From the NCBI GenBank assembly GCA_030833685.1, contig JAURGS010000025.1, forward strand, positions 1-18,099: 18,099 nucleotides of DNA, in the 5' to 3' direction. A model generated the notes under the pieces. The model was not told where the DNA came from. It searched no databases and saw only the letters and a list, made by a program, of their open reading frames with translations. Positions 1-7,682 of the stretch are shown one piece after another. Numbering within the stretch: the stretch's first letter is position 1; every line of letters starts with the position of its first letter. The translations under genes and the position numbers were made by a program. Source of the stretch: Rhodoferax sp. GTDB lineage: Bacteria > Pseudomonadota > Gammaproteobacteria > Burkholderiales > Burkholderiaceae_C.

Positions 1-1
1 T

Positions 2-1384
2 CTGGGCGTGGTGGCGGGAGCCTGGCTGGGCCATGGCTTTGTCGACCTGTACGCGACGGTTTTTCGTTTTCCAGACTTGGCCTACCGCTTAGACCCCTTG
101 TTGATTCTGGCGGCTTTGGGCGTGAGTCTGGTGGCCGCGTTTGCGGCAAGTTTTCGCGCCATCCACGCCACAGTGCGACTGGCACCTGCTGAGGCGATGC
201 GGGCGCCTTCGCCGGGTATTTATCGCCCCTCTTTTATTGAGCGATTGGGTTTGCAAGGTCGTTTGTCACCGGGGGTGCGCATGGTGTTGCGCAGCATGGG
301 CCGACGGCCCATGCGTACCCTGCTGACCGTGGTGGGAATTGCATCGGCCATGGCTATCGTGATCAGTGGGGCTTTCTGGCGTGACGCCATCCGCGTGCTG
401 ATGGACACCCAGTTCAATCAGGTCATGCGCGCTGATGTCACCCTGGGCCTGATCGAGGCCAGCCCCGCCGGTGTGCTGAGCGACGTGGCCCGCTTGCCAC
501 ATGTCCTCAGTGTTGAGGGTGCGCGCGCGGTGCCGGTGCGCTTGGTCAATGGCCATCGGAGCTGGCGCGGCAGCCTCCAGGGCCGTGAAAGAAATGCGCA
601 GTTGCAACGCGTGGTGGACGTCTCGCAGCAGGTTTTCGAGCCGCCGCAGGATGCTGTTTTGCTCACTGACCGTCTGGCTGAGCGATTGGGTGTGCGCCCG
701 GGTGACTTGGTGCAGGTTGAGCGACTGGAGGGCAATCGTGCCGTGTTTGCGCTGCCGGTATCTGGCGTGGCCAAAGAAATGATGGGCATGAACGCCTACA
801 TGGCACGCAGCAGCCTGAACCGCTATTTGTCCGAGGGTGACTCGGTTAACCAGGTGGCGGTGCGGGTCGAGCGCCAAGGCGAGCAGACCTTTCTTGCCGA
901 GCTCAAGCAGCTGCCCCGGGTTTTGGCGGCGGTGAGCAAGTCGGTTTTAACGCGCAATATTGAAGAGGTCAGCACGCGCAACGTGCTGATTTTTAGCGCC
1001 GTGCTGTCCGCGTTTGCGGTGATCATCGCCATCGGCGTGGTTTACAACAATGCGCGAATTGCATTGGCCGAGCGCGCCTGGGAGCTGGCCAGTTTGCGTG
1101 TCATGGGATTCACACGTGCCGAGGTGTCGGCGTTTCTTTTGGGCGAGTTGGGTGCGCAGATCCTGATGGCGTTGCCACTGGGCATGCTCATGGGCTACGC
1201 CCTGGCCAACGCGATTGTCGAGCTCATCAAAAACGATGAGTTTTATTTCCCTGTCGTGATCGCGCCAAGCACCTACGCCTACGCAGCCTGGTGTGTGCTG
1301 ATTGCTGGTGCTGTCAGTGCCTTGATCGTGCGCCGTCGTGTGGACCAGCTCGACCTGATTGGCGTGTTGAAAACCAGGGAGTAG
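2..1384 (+). CDS. ABC transporter permease, MacB/FtsX type (5'-truncated)
   Basis: This is the C-terminal 460 residues of an inner-membrane ABC permease. The reading frame is open to the left edge, so the true start lies outside the window. The visible part begins in the last helices of a first FtsX-like unit (hydrophobic stretch ILAALGVSLVAAFAASF, then a cytoplasmic linker with LAPAEAMRAP). A second unit follows: a helix around TLLTVVGIASAMAIVISG, a periplasmic domain of about 190 residues, and three closing helices (NVLIFSAVLSAFAVIIAIGV, LGAQILMALPLGMLMGY, AAWCVLIAGAVSALIV). Duplicated FtsX units of this kind occur in large permeases that work with a separate ATPase and a periplasmic adaptor. 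The adaptor gene starts 19 bp downstream, which supports one operon; the ATPase gene is expected upstream. Substrate unknown; lipids, lipoproteins, peptides or drugs are all possible. Confidence 0.88.
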   Translation: MGVVAGAWLGHGFVDLYATVFRFPDLAYRLDPLLILAALGVSLVAAFAASFRAIHATVRLAPAEAMRAPSPGIYRPSFIERLGLQGRLSPGVRMVLRSMGRRPMRTLLTVVGIASAMAIVISGAFWRDAIRVLMDTQFNQVMRADVTLGLIEASPAGVLSDVARLPHVLSVEGARAVPVRLVNGHRSWRGSLQGRERNAQLQRVVDVSQQVFEPPQDAVLLTDRLAERLGVRPGDLVQVERLEGNRAVFALPVSGVAKEMMGMNAYMARSSLNRYLSEGDSVNQVAVRVERQGEQTFLAELKQLPRVLAAVSKSVLTRNIEEVSTRNVLIFSAVLSAFAVIIAIGVVYNNARIALAERAWELASLRVMGFTRAEVSAFLLGELGAQILMALPLGMLMGYALANAIVELIKNDEFYFPVVIAPSTYAYAAWCVLIAGAVSALIVRRRVDQLDLIGVLKTRE

Positions 1385-1403
1385 GATTGCCTGTGGAGTG
1401 CAC

Positions 1404-2627
1404 ATGAAAACAAAGTGGATCGTGGGCTTGTTGACGCTGATGCTTTTGGGCCTGAGCGTGTGGGCGCTCATGCCAGAGCCTCAGCGGGTCGAAGTGGACC
1501 GCGTTCAGCAGGGCCTGTTCCAGCGCCACATCCAGGAGGATGGCAAGACGCGCCTGAAAAACCGCTACGTCGTCTCCAGCCCGTTGAGCGCCCGTCTGGC
1601 TCGCATCACACTGAGCCCCGGAGACGTGGTCAAGCGTGGCGCGACTGTGGCCATGCTCTGGCCGCTGACGCCGACGCTGCTGGATCCTCGCGCCAGGGCC
1701 ACAGCGCAGGCGCGTGTGGGGGCTGCGCAGGCGCAGCTCGGGCGCGCTGCAGCCAACCAAGAGCGGGCACGGGCGAGCGCCCAGTCGGCTGAGCAGGAAC
1801 GCCAGCGCCTGGACGCGTTGTCCAAGGCGGGTTTTGTGTCGCAGGCACAGATGCAGGCAGCGGACTTGCAAGCGCAGCAGCGCGTTCAGGAGGAAAGAAT
1901 GGCAAGGCTGGAGCGGCAGGCAGCCCAAGAGGAGTTGCGTGCGGCCCAAGCTGCCTTGAGCACATTGGCCTCTACCCTCGAGCCCGCGAAGGCGGCGCCC
2001 GCGCCAGCATCCTGGGCTGTGACTTCGCCCGTTGATGCAGTGGTGTTGCGCGTTCATCAAAGCAGCGAGGACGTGGTTCAGCCGGGCATGCCCCTGCTGG
2101 AGCTGGGACAACCCGGCGACCTGGAGGTGGTGGTTGATGTGCTGACCCAAGAGGCCGCGCAAATTCAGCCTGGCCAGAGCGCGATCCTGAGTCACTGGGG
2201 CGGCCCCGAGGTTTTGCAGGCGAAGGTGCGCTTGGTGGAGCCTGCGGCCTTCACCAAGGTGTCGGCACTGGGCGTCCAAGAACAGCGGGTCAACGTGGTG
2301 CTGGACATCACAACGCCTGCGCCACAGCGCCCGCAACTGGGCGATGGCTTTAAGCTGGATGTCAAGATCCTGGTGCAGTCCGAGGAATCGGCGCTGATGG
2401 TGCCGGTCAGTGCCTTGTTTACGCAAGCTGATCAATCTCTGCTCTTTCGCCTTGAGGGCGATCGGGTTCGCCGCCAGGCAGTGCAGGTGATTTCGCGAAA
2501 CGGGTTGCACGCCTGGGTCAAGCCAGAGGCGGGCGATAGCCTGCCTGTGGGCGCAGCACTGGTGGTGTATCCACCGGCCACGCTTCGCGATGGCCTGCGC
2601 GTGCGCGCTCGCAGCAGCCCATCCTAA
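1404..2627 (+). CDS. HlyD-family periplasmic adaptor (membrane fusion protein)
   Basis: A 407-residue periplasmic adaptor that would link the preceding ABC permease to an outer-membrane factor or support export across the periplasm. The ATG at 1404 is chosen because GGAG (1395-1398) sits 5 nt upstream; a GTG at 1398 in the same frame overlaps that ribosome binding site and is less likely. Residues about 5-23 form a single N-terminal membrane anchor with no lipobox cysteine. The first half of a lipoyl/barrel-sandwich fold is near residues 55-90 (SPGDVVKRGATVAML). A long Ala/Gln/Glu/Arg-rich alpha-hairpin coiled coil spans about 95-190. The second lipoyl half follows (VTSPVDAVVLRVHQSSEDVV), then beta-barrel and membrane-proximal regions to the C-terminus. 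The gap to the permease stop is 19 bp, so the two are almost certainly co-transcribed. Confidence 0.88.
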   Translation: MKTKWIVGLLTLMLLGLSVWALMPEPQRVEVDRVQQGLFQRHIQEDGKTRLKNRYVVSSPLSARLARITLSPGDVVKRGATVAMLWPLTPTLLDPRARATAQARVGAAQAQLGRAAANQERARASAQSAEQERQRLDALSKAGFVSQAQMQAADLQAQQRVQEERMARLERQAAQEELRAAQAALSTLASTLEPAKAAPAPASWAVTSPVDAVVLRVHQSSEDVVQPGMPLLELGQPGDLEVVVDVLTQEAAQIQPGQSAILSHWGGPEVLQAKVRLVEPAAFTKVSALGVQEQRVNVVLDITTPAPQRPQLGDGFKLDVKILVQSEESALMVPVSALFTQADQSLLFRLEGDRVRRQAVQVISRNGLHAWVKPEAGDSLPVGAALVVYPPATLRDGLRVRARSSPS

Positions 2628-2704
2628 GGCCGCAGTGCAGCACTTGTCAGGCAGGCGATCCCGGATAATTGCTGCAAAACACAGGCAAACCAGGAGGATC
2701 GCCC

Positions 2705-3280
2705 ATGGGCAAGCGGCTCACGCAAATCGCAACCCGAACCGGCGATGACGGCACGACAGGCCTGGGTGACAACACCCGGGTAAGCAAAGATAGCTTGCGC
2801 GTGCAGGCCATGGGCGATGTCGATGAGCTCAATTCGCACCTGGGCGTGCTGCTGTGTGAAGACATGCCCCTAGCCGTGCGTGACTTGCTGGTCGAACTCC
2901 AGCATGAACTGTTCAACCTGGGCGGAGAGCTGTCCATCCCCGGTTTTGAGCTGCTCAAGGCCGAGGCCTTAGTGAGACTGGATCAGGCGCTAGAGACCTA
3001 CAACGCGCAGTTGCCGGCTTTGCAAGAGTTCATCTTGCCCGCAGGCACGCGCGCTGCCGCGCTGGCGCATGTGTGCCGCACTGTGGCGCGCCGCGCCGAG
3101 CGATCGGTGGTGGCGTTGGGGCAAGCTGAAACCCTGCGCGAACAGCCACGGCAGTTTCTTAATCGCCTAAGCGACCTGATGTTCGTGCTGGCGCGAGTGC
3201 TCAACCGGCACCGTACGGATGGCCTGCCCGGCGATGACGTGTACTGGCGCAGCCAGCGCTTGGCTCAGGGCGACAGCTAG
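2705..3280 (+). CDS. PduO-type cob(I)alamin adenosyltransferase
   Basis: A 191-residue cytoplasmic enzyme that transfers the adenosyl group of ATP to cob(I)alamin to make adenosylcobalamin. The start at ATG 2705 is set by AGGAGG at 2692-2697, 7 nt upstream; the frame extends upstream to an ATA/TTG-like region without a ribosome site. Family signatures are clear: the N-terminal ATP-binding segment TRTGDDGTTGLGD (residues 10-22), the GDVDELNSHLG helix (37-47), the RRAER motif (129-133) and NRLSD (153-157). Length is normal for the PduO/MMAB family. It follows the adaptor gene by 77 bp on the same strand. A TTGTCA (2644-2649) and GATAAT (2664-2669) lie in that gap but are only 14 bp apart, so they are a doubtful promoter. 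No B12-dependent enzyme is visible in the window. Confidence 0.93.
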   Translation: MGKRLTQIATRTGDDGTTGLGDNTRVSKDSLRVQAMGDVDELNSHLGVLLCEDMPLAVRDLLVELQHELFNLGGELSIPGFELLKAEALVRLDQALETYNAQLPALQEFILPAGTRAAALAHVCRTVARRAERSVVALGQAETLREQPRQFLNRLSDLMFVLARVLNRHRTDGLPGDDVYWRSQRLAQGDS

Positions 3281-3294
3281 AGCCTAGGGCGACA

Positions 3295-3315
3295 GTGCCG
3301 GCGCGCGCCAGGCAC
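3295..3315. other. GC-rich hairpin between convergent genes
   Basis: GTGCC (3295-3299) pairs with GGCAC (3311-3315), and the inner GGC/GCC can extend the stem around one bulged A. It lies between the adenosyltransferase stop (3280) and the convergent YdcH-like stop (3336). There is no T-run on either side, so it could slow or stop transcription in both directions but is not a classical intrinsic terminator. Confidence 0.3.
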
Positions 3316-3335
3316 GCAGGCCAACGCGGAAAACG

Positions 3336-3554
3336 TCAGTTAGCGCGCGCTTTTTGCAGCAAGGCGTAGGCCTCGTCTTTCAGGGCCAGCTTGGATTTTT
3401 TCAGGTGCTCGATTTCAAATGACGTGCCCACCTCTTTGCCCTCGGCCATGCGCGTGATTTTTTGATCAAGCGCCTCGTGGCGCTCGTAAACGCTGGCGAA
3501 ATGGCCGTCCGTGGATTTAAGTTGGGCGATCAGCTCGCTGTGTTCTGAAAACAT
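3336..3554 (-). CDS. YdcH/DUF465-family small protein
   Basis: A 72-residue, highly charged helical protein, close to the usual length of the YdcH (DUF465) family. The ATG at 3554 is preceded by AGGAGAG on the coding strand, so an in-frame upstream extension of 25 residues is rejected. Family-like features are the helical heptad pattern (HEALDQKITRMAEG) and the signature LKKSKLALKDEAYALL near residues 51-66. Biochemical function of the family is unknown; it is cytoplasmic and has no signal peptide. It is a single-gene unit: the adenosyltransferase converges from the other side and the histidine kinase ends 155 bp upstream. A well-formed sigma70 promoter lies about 75 bp upstream of the start. 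Confidence 0.85.
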   Translation of the reverse strand: MFSEHSELIAQLKSTDGHFASVYERHEALDQKITRMAEGKEVGTSFEIEHLKKSKLALKDEAYALLQKARAN

Positions 3555-3627
3555 CTTCTCTCCTTTACCAGGGCTGGCTCGGCCAGCCGTTTGTACCCAG
3601 TCCCTGCTTAGCAGACCTCGCAAGCCC

Positions 3628-3655
3628 ATTATGGTCGAATCTTTTTGTTTGTCCA
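3628..3655 (-). promoter_or_regulatory. sigma70 promoter for the YdcH-like gene
   Basis: On the minus strand a TGGACA -35 box (3655-3650, 5 of 6 to consensus) is separated by 16 bp from a CATAAT -10 box (3633-3628, 5 of 6). The spacer is A-rich. Transcription would start near 3621, giving a leader of roughly 65 nt to the ATG at 3554, where a good Shine-Dalgarno is present. Confidence 0.6.
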
Positions 3656-3708
3656 GCGGGGGGCTGGGACAGCCGGGCGGCCCGCGGTGGGCGACAGTTT
3701 TTAGGCGG

Positions 3709-5448
3709 CTACGGGCTCAAGGCCTTAAGGGCCACCAAAAGTTTTTCTAATGTCAGTGGTTTGCCGACACAGGCATTGGCGCCCGCTTTGAGCATGCGCT
3801 CGCTCTCCTCGCCGATGGTTGCCGCACTCACGCCGATGATGGTGCCGCTGTAGCCAGATTGCCTGAGCCTTTGGGTCATGCCGTAGCCGTCCAGGTTGGG
3901 CATCATGATGTCGGTCAGGATCAGGTCAAAGCCATTAGCTTTGGTGCGCGCCGCCGCCAGCCCTTCTGCTCCATCGCTTACAAGGGTCACATGGGCTCCG
4001 GCCTTACTCAGAAGCACTTCGGTCACCTTGCTGATGACGGCGTTGTCCTCCACAAGCAGCACCGATAAGCCCGAAAGATTTTGTAGCGCGGCAGGCCTTG
4101 CTGCGCGTGCGGTCGATGACGTATCGACTTCGGCCGACAGGCGCAACGCGAAGCAGCTCCCGCCACCCGGCAGCTTGGCGTAGCCCAACTGGCCCCCAAG
4201 TTGCTCCGTCAGAATTCTGCAAATGTAGAGCCCCAGGCCAGACCCTTCGGCTTCGGTGTCCCCGCGTGCATAGGGCGCGAACAGGGCCTCCGCATCCTTC
4301 ATCCCAAGGCCGTTGTCGCACACCTTGATCTCAAAAAGCGGGTGTTGGCCACTTTGCAGCGCCCGGACTTCGATCCAGATTTTGCTCGCTTTGCTGTGCA
4401 GGATGGCATTCTTGGTCAGATTCAACAGGATCTGGCGTACCAGCTGGGTGCTCAGCTGCACAGGCCAGTCGGCCCCCTCGCCGTGTATCACCTGCCCTTC
4501 AATGTCTTTTTGCGCCATCATCGGCTGGAGCGAGTTCATGATGGCCGTTGTCAGCGCTGCCAGTGTGGTCGAACCCATTGGCAATGGCTCGGTCGAATCC
4601 TTGGGTCGCACCACGTAACGCAGTTCGTCCAGCACCGACAGGAGATGGGTGGATTGCTCACGCATCAAATGTCTTTGTTCCTCGTTGGGCTCCTCTTGCT
4701 GCGCTCGGTCGATCAACATGGACAGCGCTGCCGCAGGCGTACGCAGTTCGTGGCCAATCACGGCAAACAGTCTTCGTTGGTTCTCCAAGGTAATCAGCTG
4801 TTTTCGGTACAAATAGTCAACCGTGAGCAGAACAGTGCCCAGGATGATGAAGCTCCAGGCAATAAAGCTTTCAATAGACACAATCGGTGGTACGGTCAGC
4901 GTATTCGTGGCCTCATATTGCCTTTGCATGACGATGGGCCGCACCAGAATGAGAAATACGCTGTGCAGCCCGAATGTCAGGCAAACAAAATATTTCAATG
5001 GGGATCTGAGGGCGGGCATTGACCACAGGGTCAGTGCAGAAGCGGCGAAGACGACGCCCGTAAACAATGCCTGGAAGCTCACGTGCACCACAGGCTGCAT
5101 TTGCATCACCCGAAGAGCTCCAATCACCAGCAGACCTGCGACGAATGCGGGCAGCAAAATCGTCTTATTGATGGCTGTTTTGCCCGCGTATGCTCTGCAG
5201 CCAGCGTAGACCAGCAGCGCTGTGCCCATGATGGTTGCACTGGTGAGCAGCACCATCCAATCAGATGGCAGATCACTTCGAGCTGAAATCGTAAATACCA
5301 CCGAGAAAGCGGTCCAGGTGCTCAGTGTCCAGTGGCCAAGACCGGGTAGACCGCGATACAGGCGCCAGACCACGCTCAGACTGATGGCGGGAACAATCAG
5401 GCCGAACCCTACCATCAACAGGATGCTGCGCGGATCAATCTCAAACAT
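3709..5448 (-). CDS. Hybrid sensor histidine kinase / response regulator with 7-TM input
   Basis: A 579-residue inner-membrane hybrid kinase from the ATG at 5448. A TTG at 5502 would add 18 residues including a His-rich stretch, and neither start has a clear ribosome site. About seven hydrophobic helices fill residues 10-212 with little periplasmic sequence, suggesting sensing within or near the membrane. Then come HisKA with GHELRTP (phospho-acceptor His233), HATPase_c with N343/N347 (NLTKNA), DNGLG at 378-382 and a GSGLGLYI lid (402-409), and a C-terminal receiver with the acidic pair E467/D468, phospho-acceptor Asp513 (LTDIMMPNLDG) and Lys563 (GKP). There is no Hpt or output domain and no partner regulator nearby, so phosphate presumably passes to an unlinked Hpt or regulator, or the receiver controls the kinase itself. 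The stimulus is unknown. Confidence 0.92.
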   Translation of the reverse strand: MFEIDPRSILLMVGFGLIVPAISLSVVWRLYRGLPGLGHWTLSTWTAFSVVFTISARSDLPSDWMVLLTSATIMGTALLVYAGCRAYAGKTAINKTILLPAFVAGLLVIGALRVMQMQPVVHVSFQALFTGVVFAASALTLWSMPALRSPLKYFVCLTFGLHSVFLILVRPIVMQRQYEATNTLTVPPIVSIESFIAWSFIILGTVLLTVDYLYRKQLITLENQRRLFAVIGHELRTPAAALSMLIDRAQQEEPNEEQRHLMREQSTHLLSVLDELRYVVRPKDSTEPLPMGSTTLAALTTAIMNSLQPMMAQKDIEGQVIHGEGADWPVQLSTQLVRQILLNLTKNAILHSKASKIWIEVRALQSGQHPLFEIKVCDNGLGMKDAEALFAPYARGDTEAEGSGLGLYICRILTEQLGGQLGYAKLPGGGSCFALRLSAEVDTSSTARAARPAALQNLSGLSVLLVEDNAVISKVTEVLLSKAGAHVTLVSDGAEGLAAARTKANGFDLILTDIMMPNLDGYGMTQRLRQSGYSGTIIGVSAATIGEESERMLKAGANACVGKPLTLEKLLVALKALSP

Positions 5449-5731
5449 GGGGCTGCTGTGATGATGTTGGTGCAAAAGACCTGCAGCGACCGATGCATCC
5501 AATCACCAGCTCGGCACTCTTGACTCGCCGGGCGAGCGATGAGTTCAGCTGATTCACATGCAATCGCCGGACGGTTCTGAAACACTTTTTTCATGGCCGA
5601 GTATGCATGCGAGCGTGTTGCAATTGATATGGCTTTGTGTCAAGCTCGGCTTGCGGGCCATCAGAGCCGATTGGGCCCGCCCCCACCCGCGCTCAGACAG
5701 GCCCCGGCGGCCCCCTGGGCTGGCTATGGCC
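5449..5731. other. 283-bp intergenic region upstream of the hybrid kinase
   Basis: This is the largest gap in the window. I see no convincing gene in it. It holds a perfect CTCGCC-G-GGCGAG inverted repeat (5524-5536) close to the kinase start and a consensus TTGACA on the minus strand (5643-5638) without a good -10 at 16-18 bp. The promoter of the kinase is expected here but I cannot place it. The part next to the thioesterase stop is very G/C-rich without a T-run. Confidence 0.4.
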
Positions 5732-6169
5732 TCAGGGGCTTGCGGGGTCCTGACTTTTCAGCACGGCCATGGTGATGCGCGCCACACAGACCAGTTTTGC
5801 GCCCTCGTCATGGAGCTCGATTTGCCAGACTTGCGTGCTGCGCCCCAGGTGCAGGGGCTTGGCGCTGCCGGTTACCCAGCCGCCCACCACAGGGCGTAAG
5901 TGGTTGGCATTGACCTCTAGGCCGACGACCTGTTCGTTGTCGTTACAGCACAAGTAGGCGCCCACCGAGCCCAGTGTTTCAGCCAGCACCACGCTCACAC
6001 CGCCATGCAGCAGGCCCATGGGTTGGCAGGTGCGCGCGTCCACCGGTACGCGCGCGACCAGATGGTCCTCGCCGATGTGTGTGAATTCAATGCCCAAATG
6101 GCTGACCGCCGTGTTTCGGCTGATGGCGTCGAGCTGTTGGGGTGTCGATGGGCGTTTCCAGATGGGCAT
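5732..6169 (-). CDS. Hotdog-fold acyl-CoA thioesterase (EntH/YdiI-like, PaaI superfamily)
   Basis: A 145-residue cytoplasmic thioesterase expected to hydrolyse aromatic or medium acyl-CoA thioesters. The HGG turn followed by a conserved acidic residue (H55-G56-G57, then E64 in SVVLAE) is the active-site pattern of the EntH/YdiI (MenI) subgroup. NANHLRP (H90) and HLGRSTQVWQIEL (107-119) also match that subgroup. Length is typical. The ATG at 6169 has no strong Shine-Dalgarno. In YdiI the substrate is 1,4-dihydroxy-2-naphthoyl-CoA and in EntH misloaded aryl carriers; no menaquinone or siderophore genes lie nearby, so the substrate here is open. It is divergent from the VOC gene, with a 91-bp shared promoter region. 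Confidence 0.88.
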   Translation of the reverse strand: MPIWKRPSTPQQLDAISRNTAVSHLGIEFTHIGEDHLVARVPVDARTCQPMGLLHGGVSVVLAETLGSVGAYLCCNDNEQVVGLEVNANHLRPVVGGWVTGSAKPLHLGRSTQVWQIELHDEGAKLVCVARITMAVLKSQDPASP

Positions 6170-6188
6170 CGTGATTTGGCCATGGCCG

Positions 6189-6239
6189 TTGGGGCTGCTG
6201 GCTGACGGGCACTATAGTTCAGGCTCGGCTCTTTCCAAA
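6189..6239. promoter_or_regulatory. Face-to-face divergent promoter sharing a palindromic -10
   Basis: The 8-bp palindrome ACTATAGT (6211-6218) gives a TATAGT -10 box on both strands. On the plus strand it pairs with TTGGGG (6189-6194) at 18 bp; on the minus strand with TTTGGA (6239-6234) at 17 bp. Predicted starts would leave leaders of about 35 nt to both the VOC ATG (6261) and the thioesterase ATG (6169). The -35 boxes are weak (3 of 6 each), so activator help or low basal expression is possible. Confidence 0.5.
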
Positions 6240-6260
6240 CAAACCGCGCCGTGTTGCATC

Positions 6261-6653
6261 ATGATTGACCACCTGGACCACCTTGTGCTGACCACCAGTG
6301 ATGAGGCCGCCTGCGTTGATTTTTATACCCGTGTGCTGGGCATGAAGTTGGAGCGCTTCATGGCTGGCTCGCCACCAGTGCAACGGCTGGCGGTTAAGTT
6401 TGGGCAGCAAAAAATTAATGTGCATGTTCGCGGTCGCGAGTTTGAGCCCCGCGCACATATTCCAGCGCCGGGTGCGCTGGACTTGTGTTTTATCGCCGAC
6501 ACAGCGCTGGAGCAAGTGATCGAGCATCTTGCAAAGGCATCCTGGCCGATTGTGGAAGGCCCTGTGAAGCGCACCGGAGCCACCGGCCCCATTCTCTCGG
6601 TTTACGTGCGAGACCCAGACCTTAACCTGATCGAGATCTCCCAGCGCCTTTAG
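6261..6653 (+). CDS. VOC-family (glyoxalase/dioxygenase-fold) protein
   Basis: A 130-residue vicinal-oxygen-chelate fold protein. The start at ATG 6261 gives the usual VOC N-terminus with the first metal-ligand strand, DHLVL with H7, and the frame further upstream runs into the promoter and the divergent gene. It carries FYTRVLGMKL (residues 21-30), a central strand with H55 (KINVHVRG) and a terminal metal-ligand glutamate E125 (NLIEIS) preceded by the typical DPDLN turn. These residues suggest a divalent-metal site, but the family includes lyases, dioxygenases, epimerases and resistance proteins, so the reaction cannot be named. The P. aeruginosa itaconate locus contains a VOC gene of unknown role; this one is about 2 kb outside the comparable operon and on the opposite strand, so a link is uncertain. 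Confidence 0.85.
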   Translation: MIDHLDHLVLTTSDEAACVDFYTRVLGMKLERFMAGSPPVQRLAVKFGQQKINVHVRGREFEPRAHIPAPGALDLCFIADTALEQVIEHLAKASWPIVEGPVKRTGATGPILSVYVRDPDLNLIEISQRL

Positions 6654-6671
6654 CGCCAGGCTGAGGCGTAT

Positions 6672-7661
6672 TCAGGCTGCGGTGCGTGTGGCCATCAGTG
6701 CGCAAAAACGGTCCAGGTCAACATTGCCCCCGCTGAGAATTACGCCCACGCGCTGGCCTTTGAGGCTTGGCGCCATGGCTTTCGCTGCAGCAAAACCCAG
6801 ACAGCCCGTGGGTTCGACCAGCAATTTCATGCGTTCGGCTAAAAAATGCATGGACCCAACCAATTGGGCATCGCTGACGGTTAGCACATCAGTGACGTTT
6901 TTTTGAATCAAGGGGAAGGTAAGTTGCCCAAGGTGCTGTGTTTGCGCCCCGTCAGCGATGGTTTGCGGCGTATTGATGTGCACGATGGCGCCGCTGCGAA
7001 AGGACTGCTGTCCGTCGTTGCCTGCTTCGGGCTCCACGCCGTAGACGCGGCAGTCGGGTGACAAGGCGCGCGCGGCCAATGAACAGCCAGCCAAAAGCCC
7101 GCCGCCACCCAGACAGACAAACAGGGCATCGAGCGCCCCGGCCTCCTCAAATAACTCGAGTGCTGCGGTGCCCTGCCCGGCAATCACGTCGGCATGGTCG
7201 TATGGGGCGATCAGCGTCAGGCCCTGTTTTTGCGCCAGTTCGCGGCTAATCGCCTCACGATCTTCGGTGTAGCGGTCGTATGTGATCACGGTCGCACCGT
7301 AACCCTTGGTGGCAGCGACCTTGATTGCTGGAGCGTCTTTGGGCATGACGATAGTCGCAGGCATGCCTAGGATTTGCGCTGACAGGGCAACAGCCTGCGC
7401 GTGGTTGCCTGACGAGAAAGCCACCACGCCGGCCTGGCGTTGTGCGCCCTCCAAGCGAGCCAGCGCGTTAAAGGCGCCTCGGAATTTAAAGGCGCCGGCG
7501 CGCTGCAGGTTCTCACATTTGAAAAAAACCTGGGCGCTGAGCAAGTCGTCGGCGCTGCGTGATCGCAGAACGGGGGTTCGATGCGCCTGACCTTGTAGTC
7601 TTTTGGCGGCGGCCTGGACATCGGCAAAGGTAGGAAGGGCTGCGGTGGTCTCGGTTGGCAT
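6672..7661 (-). CDS. Threonine/serine dehydratase, short PLP fold-type II
   Basis: A 329-residue cytoplasmic PLP enzyme of the serine/threonine dehydratase and serine racemase family. The Schiff-base lysine is K59 (GAFKFRGA), the substrate loop is SSGNHAQ (83-89), the phosphate-binding tetraglycine is GGGG at 185-188, and the pyridine-nitrogen serine is S310 (LSGGNVD). The segment GVEPEAGNDG (208-217) offers E210 and D216, which in serine racemase-type members bind a divalent cation. There is no C-terminal ACT regulatory domain, so it is unlike biosynthetic IlvA and nearer to catabolic, serine racemase or 3-hydroxyaspartate ammonia-lyase members. Reactions to consider: L-threonine to 2-oxobutyrate, L-serine to pyruvate, or 3-hydroxyaspartate to oxaloacetate. 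It is divergent from the EamA exporter gene. Confidence 0.9.
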   Translation of the reverse strand: MPTETTAALPTFADVQAAAKRLQGQAHRTPVLRSRSADDLLSAQVFFKCENLQRAGAFKFRGAFNALARLEGAQRQAGVVAFSSGNHAQAVALSAQILGMPATIVMPKDAPAIKVAATKGYGATVITYDRYTEDREAISRELAQKQGLTLIAPYDHADVIAGQGTAALELFEEAGALDALFVCLGGGGLLAGCSLAARALSPDCRVYGVEPEAGNDGQQSFRSGAIVHINTPQTIADGAQTQHLGQLTFPLIQKNVTDVLTVSDAQLVGSMHFLAERMKLLVEPTGCLGFAAAKAMAPSLKGQRVGVILSGGNVDLDRFCALMATRTAA

Positions 7662-7682
7662 GGTGGGCAGGTTTAATGGGGT

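Noticed and set aside
1314..2510. Minus-strand open frame of 398 codons opposite the adaptor gene
   Set aside because: Composition is Leu/Gln/His/Arg-rich without domains; the plus-strand HlyD-like protein explains the coding signal.
3651..3671. GTCCAGC/GCTGGGAC hairpin near a T-run as a terminator for the kinase gene
   Set aside because: The T-run lies on the upstream side for the plus strand and reads as A on the minus strand, so it cannot terminate the minus-strand kinase transcript. It more likely overlaps the -35 region of the YdcH-like promoter.
4201..5022. Long plus-strand open frame (273 codons) opposite the hybrid kinase
   Set aside because: It lies fully antisense to a gene with clear kinase motifs, has a His/Gln-rich low-complexity composition typical of GC-rich shadow frames and no ribosome site.
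5638..5643. Perfect minus-strand TTGACA as a kinase promoter
   Set aside because: No acceptable -10 hexamer occurs 16-18 bp downstream.
5558..5899. Plus-strand open frame covering the gap upstream of the kinase
   Set aside because: Overlaps the thioesterase gene in antisense, lacks a ribosome site and has no recognisable motif.
6261..6653. Assigning the VOC gene to the itaconate-type operon
   Set aside because: It is on the opposite strand, separated by two other genes, and has its own divergent promoter; only the family matches.
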